Below are positions 12,501 to 25,600 of a stretch of DNA of 64,000 bases, in pieces. Both the position numbers and the translations under genes were made by a program. Positions within the stretch are counted from its first letter, which is position 1; each line of letters begins with the position of its first letter. The stretch is taken from positions 15,897,216 to 15,961,215 of the forward strand of contig CP137670.1 in the NCBI GenBank assembly GCA_037976565.1. The letters run 5' to 3'. The notes beneath the pieces are model-generated. The model worked only from the letters and a program-made list of their open reading frames with translations. It searched no databases and had not been told where the DNA came from. This DNA comes from Mesocentrotus franciscanus. Lineage: Eukaryota > Echinodermata > Echinoidea > Camarodonta > Strongylocentrotidae.

Positions 12501-14479
12501 TGTCCAATTCGTAGTTTTCGAGTAAATGGCAATTTCATGTTTAGAGGTGAAAAAGGCGCGTATTAGGCCTTTTGAGACGTTTTTTCGTTTTTCACCCAAA
12601 TGGCTATAATTTCCAAATTAAGAATGATAGCGCGTCCCGGTTGATATCATGGTGTAAGGCACGTCGTCCTCAACACGTACATGTAATTGGTTCATCTGTC
12701 CAATTCGTAGTTTTCGAGTAAATGGCAATTTTATGTTTAGAGGTGAAAAAGGCGCGTATTAGGCCTTTTGAGACGTTTTTTCGTTTTTCACCCAAATGGC
12801 TATAATTTCCAAATTAAGAATGATAGCGCGTCCCGGTTGATATCATGGTGTAAGGCACGTCGTCCTCAACACGTACATGTAATTGGTTCATCTGTCCAAT
12901 TCGTAGTTTTCGAGTAAATGGCAATTTCATGTTTAGAGGTGAAAAGGCGCGTATTAGGCCTTTTGAGACGTTTTTTCGTTTTTCACCCAAATGGCTATAA
13001 TTTCCAAATTAAGAATGATAGCGCGTCCCGGTTGATATCATGGTGTAAGGCACGTCGTCCTCAACACGTACATGTAATTGGTTCATCTGTCCAATTCGTA
13101 GTTTTCGAGTAAATGGCAATTTTATGTTTAGAGGTGAAAAGGCGCGTATTAGGCCTTATGAGACGTTTTTTTCGTTTTTCACCCAAATGGCTATAATTTC
13201 CAAATTAAGAATGATAGCGCGTCCCGGTTGATATCATGGTGTAAGGCACGTCGTCCTCAACACGTACATGTAATTGGTTCATCTGTCCAATTCGTAGTTT
13301 TCGAGTAAATGGCAATTTTATGTTTAGAGGTGAAAAAGGCGCGTATTAGGCCTTTTGAGACGTTTTTTCGTTTTTCACCCAAATGGCTATAATTTCCAAA
13401 TTAAGAATGATAGCGCGTCCCGGTTGATATCATGGTGTAAGGCACGTCGTCCTCAACACGTACATGTAATTGGTTCATCTGTCCATTCGTAGTTTTCGAG
13501 TAAATGGCAATTTCATGTTTAGAGGTGAAAAAGGCGCGTATTAGGCCTTTTGAGACGTTTTTTCGTTTTTCACCCAAATGGCTATAATTTCCAAATTAAG
13601 AATGATAGCGCGTCCCGGTTGATATCATGGTGTAAGGCACGTCGTCCTCAACACGTACATGTAATTGGTTCATCTGTCCAATTCGTAGTTTTCGAGTAAA
13701 TGGCAATTTAATGTTTAGAGGTGAAAAGGCGCGTATTAGGCCTTTTGAGACGTTTTTTCGTTTTTCACCCAAATGGCTATAATTTCCAAATTAAGAATGA
13801 TAGCGCGTCCCGGTTGATATCATGGTGTAAGGCACGTCGTCCTCAACACGTACATGTAATTGGTTCATCTGTCCAATTCGTAGTTTTCGAGTAAATGGCA
13901 ATTTTATGTTTAGAGGTGAAAAGGCGCGTATTAGGCCTTTTGAGAAGGTTTTTTCGCTTTTCACCCAAATGGCTATAATTTCCAAATTAAGAATGATAGC
14001 GCGTCCCGGTTGATATCATGGTGTAAGGCACGTCGTCCTCAACACGTACATGTAATTGGTTCATCTGTCCATTCGTAGTTTTCGAGTAAATGGCAATTTC
14101 ATGTTTAGAGGTGAAAAGGCGCGTATTAGGCCTTTTGAGACGTTTTTTCGTTTTTCACCCAAATGGCTATAATTTCCAAATTAAGAATGATAGCGCGTCC
14201 CGGTTGATATCATGGTGTAAGGCACGTCGTCCTCAACACGTACATGTAATTGGTTCATCTGTCCAATTCGTAGTTTTCGAGTAAATGGCAATTTCATGTT
14301 TAGAGGTGAAAAGGCGCGTATTAGGCCTTTTGAGACGTTTTTTCGTTTTTCACCCAAATGGCTATAATTTCCAAATTAAGAATGATAGCGCGTCCCGGTT
14401 GATATCATGGTGTAAGGCACGTCGTCCTCAACACGTACATGTAATTGGTTCATCTGTCCAATTCGTAGTTTTCGAGTAA
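3554..14479 (+). repeat. Mixed zone of 195-bp monomers with TATG and CATG variants
   Basis: Monomers here fall into two classes at positions 8-14: CAATTTTATG and CAATTTCATG. They are interspersed, in places alternating (for example 4529 T, 4723 C, 4917 T, 5112 C). CATG copies often have five A instead of four before GGCGCG. Recurrent minor variants include GACATTTTTTCG (monomers at 4335, 5112, 6865, 7646, 11940), GAGAAGG (7255, 12135, 13895) and TTTAATG (about 5500 and 13700). Junctions vary among CCAATTCG, CCATTCG and CCATCCG. No strict higher-order period was found by eye. Confidence 0.85.
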
Positions 14480-15654
14480 ATGGCAATTTTATGTTTAGAG
14501 GTGAAAAAGGCGCGTATTAGGCCTTTTGAGACGTTTTTTTCGTTTTTCACCCAAATGGCTATAATTTCCAAATTAAGAATCATAGCGCGTCCCGGTTGAT
14601 ATCATGGTGTAAGGCACGTCGTCCTCAACACGTACATGTAATTGGTTCATCTGTCCAATTCGTAGTTTTCGAGTAAATGGCAATTTTATGTTTAGAGGTG
14701 AAAAAGGCGCGTATTAGGCCTTTTGAGACGTTTTTTCGTTTTTCACCCAAATGGCTATAATTTCCAAATTAAGAATGATAGCGCGTCCCGGTTGATATCA
14801 TGGTGTAAGGCACGTCGTCCTCAACACGTACATGTAATTGGTTCATCTGTCCAATTCGTAGTTTTCGAGTAAATGGCAATTTTATGTTTAGAGGTGAAAA
14901 GGCGCGTATTAGGCCTTTTGAGACGTTTTTTTCGTTTTTCACCCAAATGGCTATAATTTCCAAATTAAGAATCATAGCGCGTCCCGGTTGATATCATGGT
15001 GTAAGGCACGTCGTCCTCAACACGTACATGTAATTGGTTCATCTGTCCAATTCGTAGTTTTCGAGTAAATGGCAATTTTATGTTTAGAGGTGAAAAGGCG
15101 CGTATTAGGCCTTTTGAGACGTTTTTTCGTTTTTCACCCAAATGGCTATAATTTCCAAATTAAGAATGATAGCGCGTCCCGGTTGATATCATGGTGTAAG
15201 GCACGTCGTCCTCAACACGTACATGTAATTGGTTCATCTGTCCAATTCGTAGTTTTCGAGTAAATGGCAATTTTATGTTTAGAGGTGAAAAGGCGCGTAT
15301 TAGGCCTTTTGAGACGTTTTTTCGTTTTTCACCCAAATGGCTATAATTTCCAAATTAAGAATCATAGCGCGTCCCGGTTGATATCATGGTGTAAGGCACG
15401 TCGTCCTCAACACGTACATGTAATTGGTTCATCTGTCCAATTCGTAGTTTTCGAGTAAATGGCAATTTTATGTTTAGAGGTGAAAAGGCGCGTATTAGGC
15501 CTTTTGAGACGTTTTTTTCGTTTTTCACCCAAATGGCTATAATTTCCAAATTAAGAATCATAGCGCGTCCCGGTTGATATCATGGTGTAAGGCACGTCGT
15601 CCTCAACACGTACATGTAATTGGTTCATCTGTCCAATTCGTAGTTTTCGAGTAA
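14480..15654 (+). repeat. Local cluster of monomers with AATCATAG and/or T7 variants
   Basis: Of the six monomers at 14480, 14677, 14873, 15069, 15264 and 15459, those at 14480, 14873 and 15459 have both a seven-T tract (instead of six) and AATCATAG (instead of AATGATAG). The one at 15264 has AATCATAG with six T. These are two of the four changes that later define the 197-bp subfamily, seen here 19 kb before that subfamily becomes the only type. Confidence 0.85.
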
Positions 15655-18600
15655 ATGGCAATTTTATGTTTAGAGGTGAAAAGGCGCGTATTAGGCCTTT
15701 TGAGACGTTTTTTCGTTTTTCACCCAAATGGCTATAATTTCCAAATTAAGAATGATGGTGGGGTCCCGGTTGATATCATGGTGTAAGGCACGTCGTCCTC
15801 AACACGTACATGTAATTGGTTCATCTGTCCAATTCGTAGTTTTCGAGTAAATGGCAATTTTATGTTTAGAGGTGAAAAAGGCGCGTATTAGGCCTTTTGA
15901 GACGTTTTTTCGTTTTTCACCCAAATGGCTATAATTTCCAAATTAAGAATGATAGCGCGTCCCGGTTGATATCATGGTGTAAGGCACGTCGTCCTCAACA
16001 CGTACATGTAATTGGTTCATCTGTCCAATTCGTAGTTTTCGAGTAAATGGCAATTTTATGTTTAGAGGTGAAAAAGGCGCGTATTAGGCCTTTTGAGACG
16101 TTTTTTCGTTTTTCACCCAAATGGCTATAATTTCCAAATTAAGAATGATAGCGCGTCCCGGTTGATATCATGGTGTAAGGCACGTCGTCCTCAACACGTA
16201 CATGTAATTGGTTCATCTGTCCAATTCGTAGTTTTCGAGTAAATGGCAATTTTATGTTTAGAGGTGAAAAGGCGCGTATTAGGCCTTTTGAGACGTTTTT
16301 TCGTTTTTCACCCAAATGGCTATAATTTCCAAATTAAGAATGATAGCGCGTCCCGGTTGATATCATGGTGTAAGGCACGTCGTCCTCAACACGTACATGT
16401 AATTGGTTCATCTGTCCAATTCGTAGTTTTCGAGTAAATGGCAATTTTATGTTTAGAGGTGAAAAAGGCGCGTATTAGGCCTTTTGAGACGTTTTTTCGT
16501 TTTTCACCCAAATGGCTATAATTTCCAAATTAAGAATGATAGCGCGTCCCGGTTGATATCATGGTGTAAGGCACGTCGTCCTCAACACGTACATGTAATT
16601 GGTTCATCTGTCCAATTCGTAGTTTTCGAGTAAATGGCAATTTTATGTTTAGAGGTGAAAAGGCGCGTATTAGGCCTTTTGAGACGTTTTTTCGTTTTTC
16701 ACCCAAATGGCTATAATTTCCAAATTAAGAATGATAGCGCGTCCCGGTTGATATCATGGTGTAAGGCACGTCGTCCTCAACACGTACATGTAATTGGTTC
16801 ATCTGTCCAATTCGTAGTTTTCGAGTAAATGGCAATTTTATGTTTAGAGGTGAAAAGGCGCGTATTAGGCCTTTTGAGACGTTTTTTCGTTTTTCACCCA
16901 AATGGCTATAATTTCCAAATTAAGAATGATAGCGCGTCCCGGTTGATATCATGGTGTAAGGCACGTCGTCCTCAACACGTACATGTAATTGGTTCATCTG
17001 TCCAATTCGTAGTTTTCGAGTAAATGGCAATTTTATGTTTAGAGGTGAAAAGGCGCGTATTAGGCCTTTTGAGACGTTTTTTCGTTTTTCACCCAAATGG
17101 CTATAATTTCCAAATTAAGAATGATAGCGCGTCCCGGTTGATATCATGGTGTAAGGCACGTCGTCCTCAACACGTACATGTAATTGGTTCATCTGTCCAT
17201 TCGTAGTTTTCGAGTAAATGGCAATTTTATGTTTAGAGGTGAAAAGGCGCGTATTAGGCCTTTTGAGACGTTTTTTCGTTTTTCACCCAAATGGCTATAA
17301 TTTCCAAATTAAGAATATAGCGCGTCCCGGTTGATATCATGGTGTAAGGCACGTCGTCCTCAACACGTACATGTAATTGGTTCATCTGTCCAATTCGTAG
17401 TTTTCGAGTAAATGGCAATTTTATGTTTAGAGGTGAAAAGGCGCGTATTAGGCCTTTTGAGACGTTTTTTCGTTTTTCACCCAAATGGCTATAATTTCCA
17501 AATTAAGAATGATAGCGCGTCCCGGTTGATATCATGGTGTAAGGCACGTCGTCCTCAACACGTACATGTAATTGGTTCATCTGTCCAATTCGTAGTTTTC
17601 GAGTAAATGGCAATTTTATGTTTAGAGGTGAAAAGGCGCGTATTAGGCCTTTTGAGACGTTTTTTCGTTTTTCACCCAAATGGCTATAATTTCCAAATTA
17701 AGAATGATAGCGCGTCCCGGTTGATATCATGGTGTAAGGCACGTCGTCCTCAACACGTACATGTAATTGGTTCATCTGTCCAATTCGTAGTTTTCGAGTA
17801 AATGGCAATTTTATGTTTAGAGGTGAAAAGGCGCGTATTAGGCCTTTTGAGACGTTTTTTCGTTTTTCACCCAAATGGCTATAATTTCCAAATTAAGAAT
17901 GATGGTGGGGTCCCGGTTGATATCATGGTGTAAGGCACGTCGTCCTCAACACGTACATGTAATTGGTTCATCTGTCCAATTCGTAGTTTTCGAGTAAATG
18001 GCAATTTTATGTTTAGAGGTGAAAAGGCGCGTATTAGGCCTTTTGAGAAGGTTTTTTCGTTTTTCACCCAAATGGCTATAATTTCCAAATTAAGAATGAT
18101 AGCGCGTCCCGGTTGATATCATGGTGTAAGGCACGTCGTCCTCAACACGTACATGTAATTGGTTCATCTGTCCAATTCGTAGTTTTCGAGTAAATGGCAA
18201 TTTTATGTTTAGAGGTGAAAAGGCGCGTATTAGGCCTTTTGAGACGTTTTTTCGTTTTTCACCCAAATGGCTATAATTTCCAAATTAAGAATGATAGCGC
18301 GTCCCGGTTGATATCATGGTGTAAGGCACGTCGTCCTCAACACGTACATGTAATTGGTTCATCTGTCCAATTCGTAGTTTTCGAGTAAATGGCAATTTTA
18401 TGTTTAGAGGTGAAAAGGCGCGTATTAGGCCTTTTGAGACGTTTTTTCGTTTTTCACCCAAATGGCTATAATTTCCAAATTAAGAATGATAGCGCGTCCC
18501 GGTTGATATCATGGTGTAAGGCACGTCGTCCTCAACACGTACATGTAATTGGTTCATCTGTCCAATTCGTAGTTTTCGAGTAAATGGCAATTTTATGTTT

Positions 18601-21600
18601 AGAGGTGAAAAGGCGCGTATTAGGCCTTTTGAGACGTTTTTTCGTTTTTCACCCAAATGGCTATAATTTCCAAATTAAGAATGATAGCGCGTCCCGGTTG
18701 ATATCATGGTGTAAGGCACGTCGTCCTCAACACGTACATGTAATTGGTTCATCTGTCCAATTCGTAGTTTTCGAGTAAATGGCAATTTTATGTTTAGAGG
18801 TGAAAAGGCGCGTATTAGGCCTTTTGAGACGTTTTTTTCGTTTTTCACCCAAATGGCTATAATTTCCAAATTAAGAATGATAGCGCGTCCCGGTTGATAT
18901 CATGGTGTAAGGCACGTCGTCCTCAACACGTACATGTAATTGGTTCATCTGTCCAATTCGTAGTTTTCGAGTAAATGGCAATTTTATGTTTAGAGGTGAA
19001 AAGGCGCGTATTAGGCCTTTTGAGACGTTTTTTCGTTTTTCACCCAAATGGCTATAATTTCCAAATTAAGAATCAGCGCGTCCCGGTTGATATCATGGTG
19101 TAAGGCACGTCGTCCTCAACACGTACATGTAATTGGTTCATCTGTCCAATTCGTAGTTTTCGAGTAAATGGAAATTTTATGTTTAGAGGTGAAAAGGCGC
19201 GTATTAGGCCTTTTGAGACGTTTTTTCGTTTTTCACCCAAATGGCTATAATTTCCAAATTAAGAATGATAGCGCGTCCCGGTTGATATCATGGTGTAAGG
19301 CACGTCGTCCTCAACACGTACATGTAATTGGTTCATCTGTCCAATTCGTAGTTTTCGAGTAAATGGCAATTTTATGTTTAGAGGTGAAAAGGCGCGTATT
19401 AGGCCTTTTGAGACGTTTTTTCGTTTTTCACCCAAATGGCTATAATTTCCAAATTAAGAATGATAGCGCGTCCCGGTTGATATCATGGTGTAAGGCACGT
19501 CGTCCTCAACACGTACATGTAATTGGTTCATCTGTCCAATTCGTAGTTTTCGAGTAAATGGCAATTTTATGTTTAGAGGTGAAAAGGCGCGTATTAGGCC
19601 TTTTGAGACGTTTTTTCGTTTTTCACCCAAATGGCTATAATTTCCAAATTAAGAATGATAGCGCGTCCCGGTTGATATCATGGTGTAAGGCACGTCGTCC
19701 TCAACACGTACATGTAATTGGTTCATCTGTCCAATTCGTAGTTTTCGAGTAAATGGCAATTTTATGTTTAGAGGTGAAAAGGCGCGTATTAGGCCTTTTG
19801 AGACGTTTTTTCGTTTTTCACCCAAATGGCTATAATTTCCAAATTAAGAATGATAGCGCGTCCCGGTTGATATCATGGTGTAAGGCACGTCGTCCTCAAC
19901 ACGTACATGTAATTGGTTCATCTGTCCAATTCGTAGTTTTCGAGTAAATGGCAATTTTATGTTTAGAGGTGAAAAGGCGCGTATTAGGCCTTTTGAGAAG
20001 GTTTTTTCGTTTTTCACCCAAATGGCTATAATTTCCAAATTAAGAATGATAGCGCGTCCCGGTTGATATCATGGTGTAAGGCACGTCGTCCTCAACACGT
20101 ACATGTAATTGGTTCATCTGTCCAATTCGTAGTTTTCGAGTAAATGGCAATTTTATGTTTAGAGGTGAAAAGGCGCGTATTAGGCCTTTTGAGACGTTTT
20201 TTCGTTTTTCACCCAAATGGCTATAATTTCCAAATTAAGAATGATAGCGCGTCCCGGTTGATATCATGGTGTAAGGCACGTCGTCCTCAACACGTACATG
20301 TAATTGGTTCATCTGTCCAATTCGTAGTTTTCGAGTAAATGGCAATTTTATGTTTAGAGGTGAAAAGGCGCGTATTAGGCCTTTTGAGACGTTTTTTCGT
20401 TTTTCACCCAAATGGCTATAATTTCCAAATTAAGAATGATAGCGCGTCCCGGTTGATATCATGGTGTAAGGCACGTCGTCCTCAACACGTACATGTAATT
20501 GGTTCATCTGTCCAATTCGTAGTTTTCGAGTAAATGGCAATTTTATGTTTAGAGGTGAAAAGGCGCGTATTAGGCCTTTTGAGACGTTTTTTCGTTTTTC
20601 ACCCAAATGGCTATAATTTCCAAATTAAGAATGATAGCGCGTCCCGGTTGATATCATGGTGTAAGGCACGTCGTCCTCAACACGTACATGTAATTGGTTC
20701 ATCTGTCCAATTCGTAGTTTTCGAGTAAATGGCAATTTTATGTTTAGAGGTGAAAAGGCGCGTATTAGGCCTTTTGAGACGTTTTTTCGTTTTTCACCCA
20801 AATGGCTATAATTTCCAAATTAAGAATGATAGCGCGTCCCGGTTGATATCATGGTGTAAGGCACGTCGTCCTCAACACGTACATGTAATTGGTTCATCTG
20901 TCCAATTCGTAGTTTTCGAGTAAATGGCAATTTTATGTTTAGAGGTGAAAAGGCGCGTATTAGGCCTTTTGAGACGTTTTTTCGTTTTTCACCCAAATGG
21001 CTATAATTTCCAAATTAAGAATGATAGCGCGTCCCGGTTGATATCATGGTGTAAGGCACGTCGTCCTCAACACGTACATGTAATTGGTTCATCTGTCCAA
21101 TTCGTAGTTTTCGAGTAAATGGCAATTTTATGTTTAGAGGTGAAAAGGCGCGTATTAGGCCTTTTGAAAAGGTTTTTTCGTTTTTCACCCAAATGGCTAT
21201 AATTTCCAAATTAAGAATGATAGCGCGTCCCGGTTGATATCATGGTGTAAGGCACGTCGTCCTCAACACGTACATGTAATTGGTTCATCTGTCCAATTCG
21301 TAGTTTTCGAGTAAATGGCAATTTTATGTTTAGAGGTGAAAAGGCGCGTATTAGGCCTTTTGAGACGTTTTTTCGTTTTTCACCCAAATGGCTATAATTT
21401 CCAAATTAAGAATGATAGCGCGTCCCGGTTGATATCATGGTGTAAGGCACGTCGTCCTCAACACGTACATGTAATTGGTTCATCTGTCCAATTCGTAGTT
21501 TTCGAGTAAATGGCAATTTTATGTTTAGAGGTGAAAAGGCGCGTATTAGGCCTTTTGAGACGTTTTTTCGTTTTTCACCCAAATGGCTATAATTTCCAAA

Positions 21601-22508
21601 TTAAGAATGATAGCGCGTCCCGGTTGATATCATGGTGTAAGGCACGTCGTCCTCAACACGTACATGTAATTGGTTCATCTGTCCAATTCGTAGTTTTCGA
21701 GTAAATGGCAATTTTATGTTTAGAGGTGAAAAGGCGCGTATTAGGCCTTTTGAGACGTTTTTTCGTTTTTCACCCAAATGGCTATAATTTCCAAATTAAG
21801 AATGATAGCGCGTCCCGGTTGATATCATGGTGTAAGGCACGTCGTCCTCAACACGTACATGTAATTGGTTCATCTGTCCAATTCGTAGTTTTCGAGTAAA
21901 TGGCAATTTTATGTTTAGAGGTGAAAAGGCGCGTATTAGGCCTTTTTAGACGTTTTTTCGTTTTTCACCCAAATGGCTATAATTTCCAAATTAAGAATGA
22001 TAGCGCGTCCCGGTTGATATCATGGTGTAAGGCACGTCGTCCTCAACACGTACATGTAATTGGTTCATCTGTCCAATTCGTAGTTTTCGAGTAAATGGCA
22101 ATTTTATGTTTAGAGGTGAAAAGGCGCGTATTAGGCCTTTTGAGACGTTTTTTCGTTTTTCACCCAAATGGCTATAATTTCCAAATTAAGAATGATAGCG
22201 CGTCCCGGTTGATATCATGGTGTAAGGCACGTCGTCCTCAACACGTACATGTAATTGGTTCATCTGTCCAATTCGTAGTTTTCGAGTAAATGGCAATTTT
22301 ATGTTTAGAGGTGAAAAGGCGCGTATTAGGCCTTTTGAGACGTTTTTTCGTTTTTCACCCAAATGGCTATAATTTCCAAATTAAGAATGATAGCGCGTCC
22401 CGGTTGATATCATGGTGTAAGGCACGTCGTCCTCAACACGTACATGTAATTGGTTCATCTGTCCAATTCGTAGTTTTCGAGTAAATGGCAATTTTATGTT
22501 TAGAGGTG

Positions 22509-22531
22509 AAAAGGCGCGTATTAGGCCTTTT
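22509..22531 (+). other. Inverted repeat 1 of the monomer, 7-bp arms, 9-nt loop
   Basis: Arms AAAAGGC and GCCTTTT are perfect complements separated by GCGTATTAG. The structure recurs in nearly every 195-bp monomer. In the 197-bp subfamily the left arm becomes AAATAGGC, which introduces a mismatch and shortens the perfect stem to 4 bp. A hairpin or cruciform is possible but untested. Confidence 0.6.
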
Positions 22532-22577
22532 GAGACGTTTTTTCGTTTTTCACCCAAATGGCTATAATTTCCAAATT
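22528..22577 (+). other. Phased A/T tracts, possible bent DNA
   Basis: T4, T6, T5, A3, AATTT and AAATT tracts are centred at about monomer positions 45.5, 56.5, 64, 73, 84 and 91. Spacings of 7-11 bp are roughly helical, a pattern associated with intrinsic curvature in many satellites. Curvature was not computed. Confidence 0.45.
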
Positions 22578-22642
22578 AAGAATGATAGCGCGTCCCGGTT
22601 GATATCATGGTGTAAGGCACGTCGTCCTCAACACGTACATGT

Positions 22643-22663
22643 AATTGGTTCATCTGTCCAATT
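22643..22663 (+). other. Inverted repeat 2 of the monomer, 6-bp arms, 9-nt loop
   Basis: AATTGG and CCAATT are perfect complements flanking TTCATCTGT. The left arm overlaps the last base of the palindrome TACATGTA. The right arm is the most variable site of the whole monomer across the array (CCAATTCG, CCATTCG, CCATCCG, CCACCTG, CCAATTG, CCACCG, CCACTACG). Confidence 0.6.
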
Positions 22664-25600
22664 CGTAGTTTTCGAGTAAATGGCAATTTTATGTTTAGAG
22701 GTGAAAAGGCGCGTATTAGGCCTTTTGAGACGTTTTTTCGTTTTTCACCCAAATGGCTATAATTTCCAAATTAAGAATGATAGCGCGTCCCGGTTGATAT
22801 CATGGTGTAAGGCACGTCGTCCTCAACACGTACATGTAATTGGTTCATCTGTCCAATTCGTAGTTTTCGAGTAAATGGCAATTTTATGTTTAGAGGTGAA
22901 AAGGCGCGTATTAGGCCTTTTGAGACGTTTTTTCGTTTTTCACCCAAATGGCTATAATTTCCAAATTAAGAATGATAGCGCGTCCCGGTTGATATCATGG
23001 TGTAAGGCACGTCGTCCTCAACACGTACATGTAATTGGTTCATCTGTCCAATTCGTAGTTTTCGAGTAAATGGCAATTTTATGTTTAGAGGTGAAAAGGC
23101 GCGTATTAGGCCTTTTGAGACGTTTTTTCGTTTTTCACCCAAATGGCTATAATTTCCAAATTAAGAATGATAGCGCGTCCCGGTTGATATCATGGTGTAA
23201 GGCACGTCGTCCTCAACACGTACATGTAATTGGTTCATCTGTCCAATTCGTAGTTTTCGAGTAAATGGCAATTTTATGTTTAGAGGTGAAAAGGCGCGTA
23301 TTAGGCCTTTTGAGACGTTTTTTCGTTTTTCACCCAAATGGCTATAATTTCCAAATTAAGAATGATAGCGCGTCCCGGTTGATATCATGGTGTAAGGCAC
23401 GTCGTCCTCAACACGTACATGTAATTGGTTCATCTGTCCAATTCGTAGTTTTCGAGTAAATGGCAATTTTATGTTTAGAGGTGAAAAGGCGCGTATTAGG
23501 CCTTTTGAGACGTTTTTTCGTTTTTCACCCAAATGGCTATAATTTCCAAATTAAGAATGATAGCGCGTCCCGGTTGATATCATGGTGTAAGGCACGTCGT
23601 CCTCAACACGTACATGTAATTGGTTCATCTGTCCAATTCGTAGTTTTCGAGTAAATGGCAATTTTATGTTTAGAGGTGAAAAGGCGCGTATTAGGCCTTT
23701 TGAGACGTTTTTTCGTTTTTCACCCAAATGGCTATAATTTCCAAATTAAGAATGATAGCGCGTCCCGGTTGATATCATGGTGTAAGGCACGTCGTCCTCA
23801 ACACGTACATGTAATTGGTTCATCTGTCCAATTCGTAGTTTTCGAGTAAATGGCAATTTTATGTTTAGAGGTGAAAAGGCGCGTATTAGGCCTTTTGAGA
23901 CGTTTTTTCGTTTTTCACCCAAATGGCTATAATTTCCAAATTAAGAATGATAGCGCGTCCCGGTTGATATCATGGTGTAAGGCACGTCGTCCTCAACACG
24001 TACATGTAATTGGTTCATCTGTCCAATTCGTAGTTTTCGAGTAAATGGCAATTTTATGTTTAGAGGTGAAAAGGCGCGTATTAGGCCTTTTGAGACGTTT
24101 TTTCGTTTTTCACCCAAATGGCTATAATTTCCAAATTAAGAATGATAGCGCGTCCCGGTTGATATCATGGTGTAAGGCACGTCGTCCTCAACACGTACAT
24201 GTAATTGGTTCATCTGTCCAATTCGTAGTTTTCGAGTAAATGGCAATTTTATGTTTAGAGGTGAAAAGGCGCGTATTAGGCCTTTTGAGACGTTTTTTCG
24301 TTTTTCACCCAAATGGCTATAATTTCCAAATTAAGAATGATAGCGCGTCCCGGTTGATATCATGGTGTAAGGCACGTCGTCCTCAACACGTACATGTAAT
24401 TGGTTCATCTGTCCAATTCGTAGTTTTCGAGTAAATGGCAATTTTATGTTTAGAGGTGAAAAGGCGCGTATTAGGCCTTTTGAGACGTTTTTTCGTTTTT
24501 CACCCAAATGGCTATAATTTCCAAATTAAGAATGATAGCGCGTCCCGGTTGATATCATGGTGTAAGGCACGTCGTCCTCAACACGTACATGTAATTGGTT
24601 CATCTGTCCAATTCGTAGTTTTCGAGTAAATGGCAATTTTATGTTTAGAGGTGAAAAAGGCGCGTATTAGGCCTTTTGAGACGTTTTTTCGTTTTCACCC
24701 AAATGGCTATAATTTCCAAATTAAGAATGATAGCGCGTCCCGGTTGATATCATGGTGTAAGGCACGTCGTCCTCAACACGTACATGTAATTGGTTCATCT
24801 GTCCAATTCGTAGTTTTCGAGTAAATGGCAATTTTATGTTTAGAGGTGAAAAGGCGCGTATTAGGCCTTTTGAGACGTTTTTTCGTTTTTCACCCAAATG
24901 GCTATAATTTCCAAATTAAGAATGATAGCGCGTCCCGGTTGATATCATGGTGTAAGGCACGTCGTCCTCAACACGTACATGTAATTGGTTCATCTGTCCA
25001 ATTCGTAGTTTTCGAGTAAATGGCAATTTTATGTTTAGAGGTGAAATAGGCGCGTATTAGGCCTTTTGAGACGTTTTTTTCGTTTTTCACCCAAATGGCT
25101 ATAATTTCCAAATTAAGAATGATAGCGCGTCCCGGTTGATATCATGGTGTAAGGCACGTCGTCCTCAACACGTACATGTAATTGGTTCATCTGTCCAATT
25201 CGTAGTTTTCGAGTAAATGGCAATTTTATGTTTAGAGGTGAAAAGGCGCGTATTAGGCCTTTTGAGACGTTTTTTCGTTTTTCACCCAAATGGCTATAAT
25301 TTCCAAATTAAGAATGATAGCGCGTCCCGGTTGATATCATGGTGTAAGGCACGTCGTCCTCAACACGTACATGTAATTGGTTCATCTGTCCAATTCGTAG
25401 TTTTCGAGTAAATGGCAATTTTATGTTTAGAGGTGAAAAAGGCGCGTATTAGGCCTTTTGAGACGTTTTTTCGTTTTTCACCCAAATGGCTATAATTTCC
25501 AAATTAAGAATGATAGCGCGTCCCGGTTGATATCATGGTGTAAGGCACGTCGTCCTCAACACGTACATGTAATTGGTTCATCTGTCCAATTCGTAGTTTT

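Larger units (their letters stand above)
22485..22679 (+). repeat. Representative 195-bp monomer (type A)
   Basis: This copy matches the majority sequence of the left half. Landmarks by monomer position: ATGGCAATT 1-9; inverted repeat AAAAGGC 25-31 / GCCTTTT 41-47; StuI AGGCCT 39-44; T6 54-59 and T5 62-66; AATTTCCAAATT 82-93; GCGCG near 104-108; 8-bp palindrome TGATATCA 116-123 with an EcoRV site; 8-bp palindrome TACATGTA 152-159; inverted repeat AATTGG 159-164 / CCAATT 174-179; TAA 193-195. The 64-codon frame from 1 to 195 is open in this type but is judged non-coding. Confidence 0.9.

Noticed and set aside
3554..14479. A regular two-monomer higher-order repeat of CATG and TATG types
   Set aside because: Alternation holds only over short runs (for example 4529-5306). 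Elsewhere the order is irregular, with several CATG or TATG monomers in a row.
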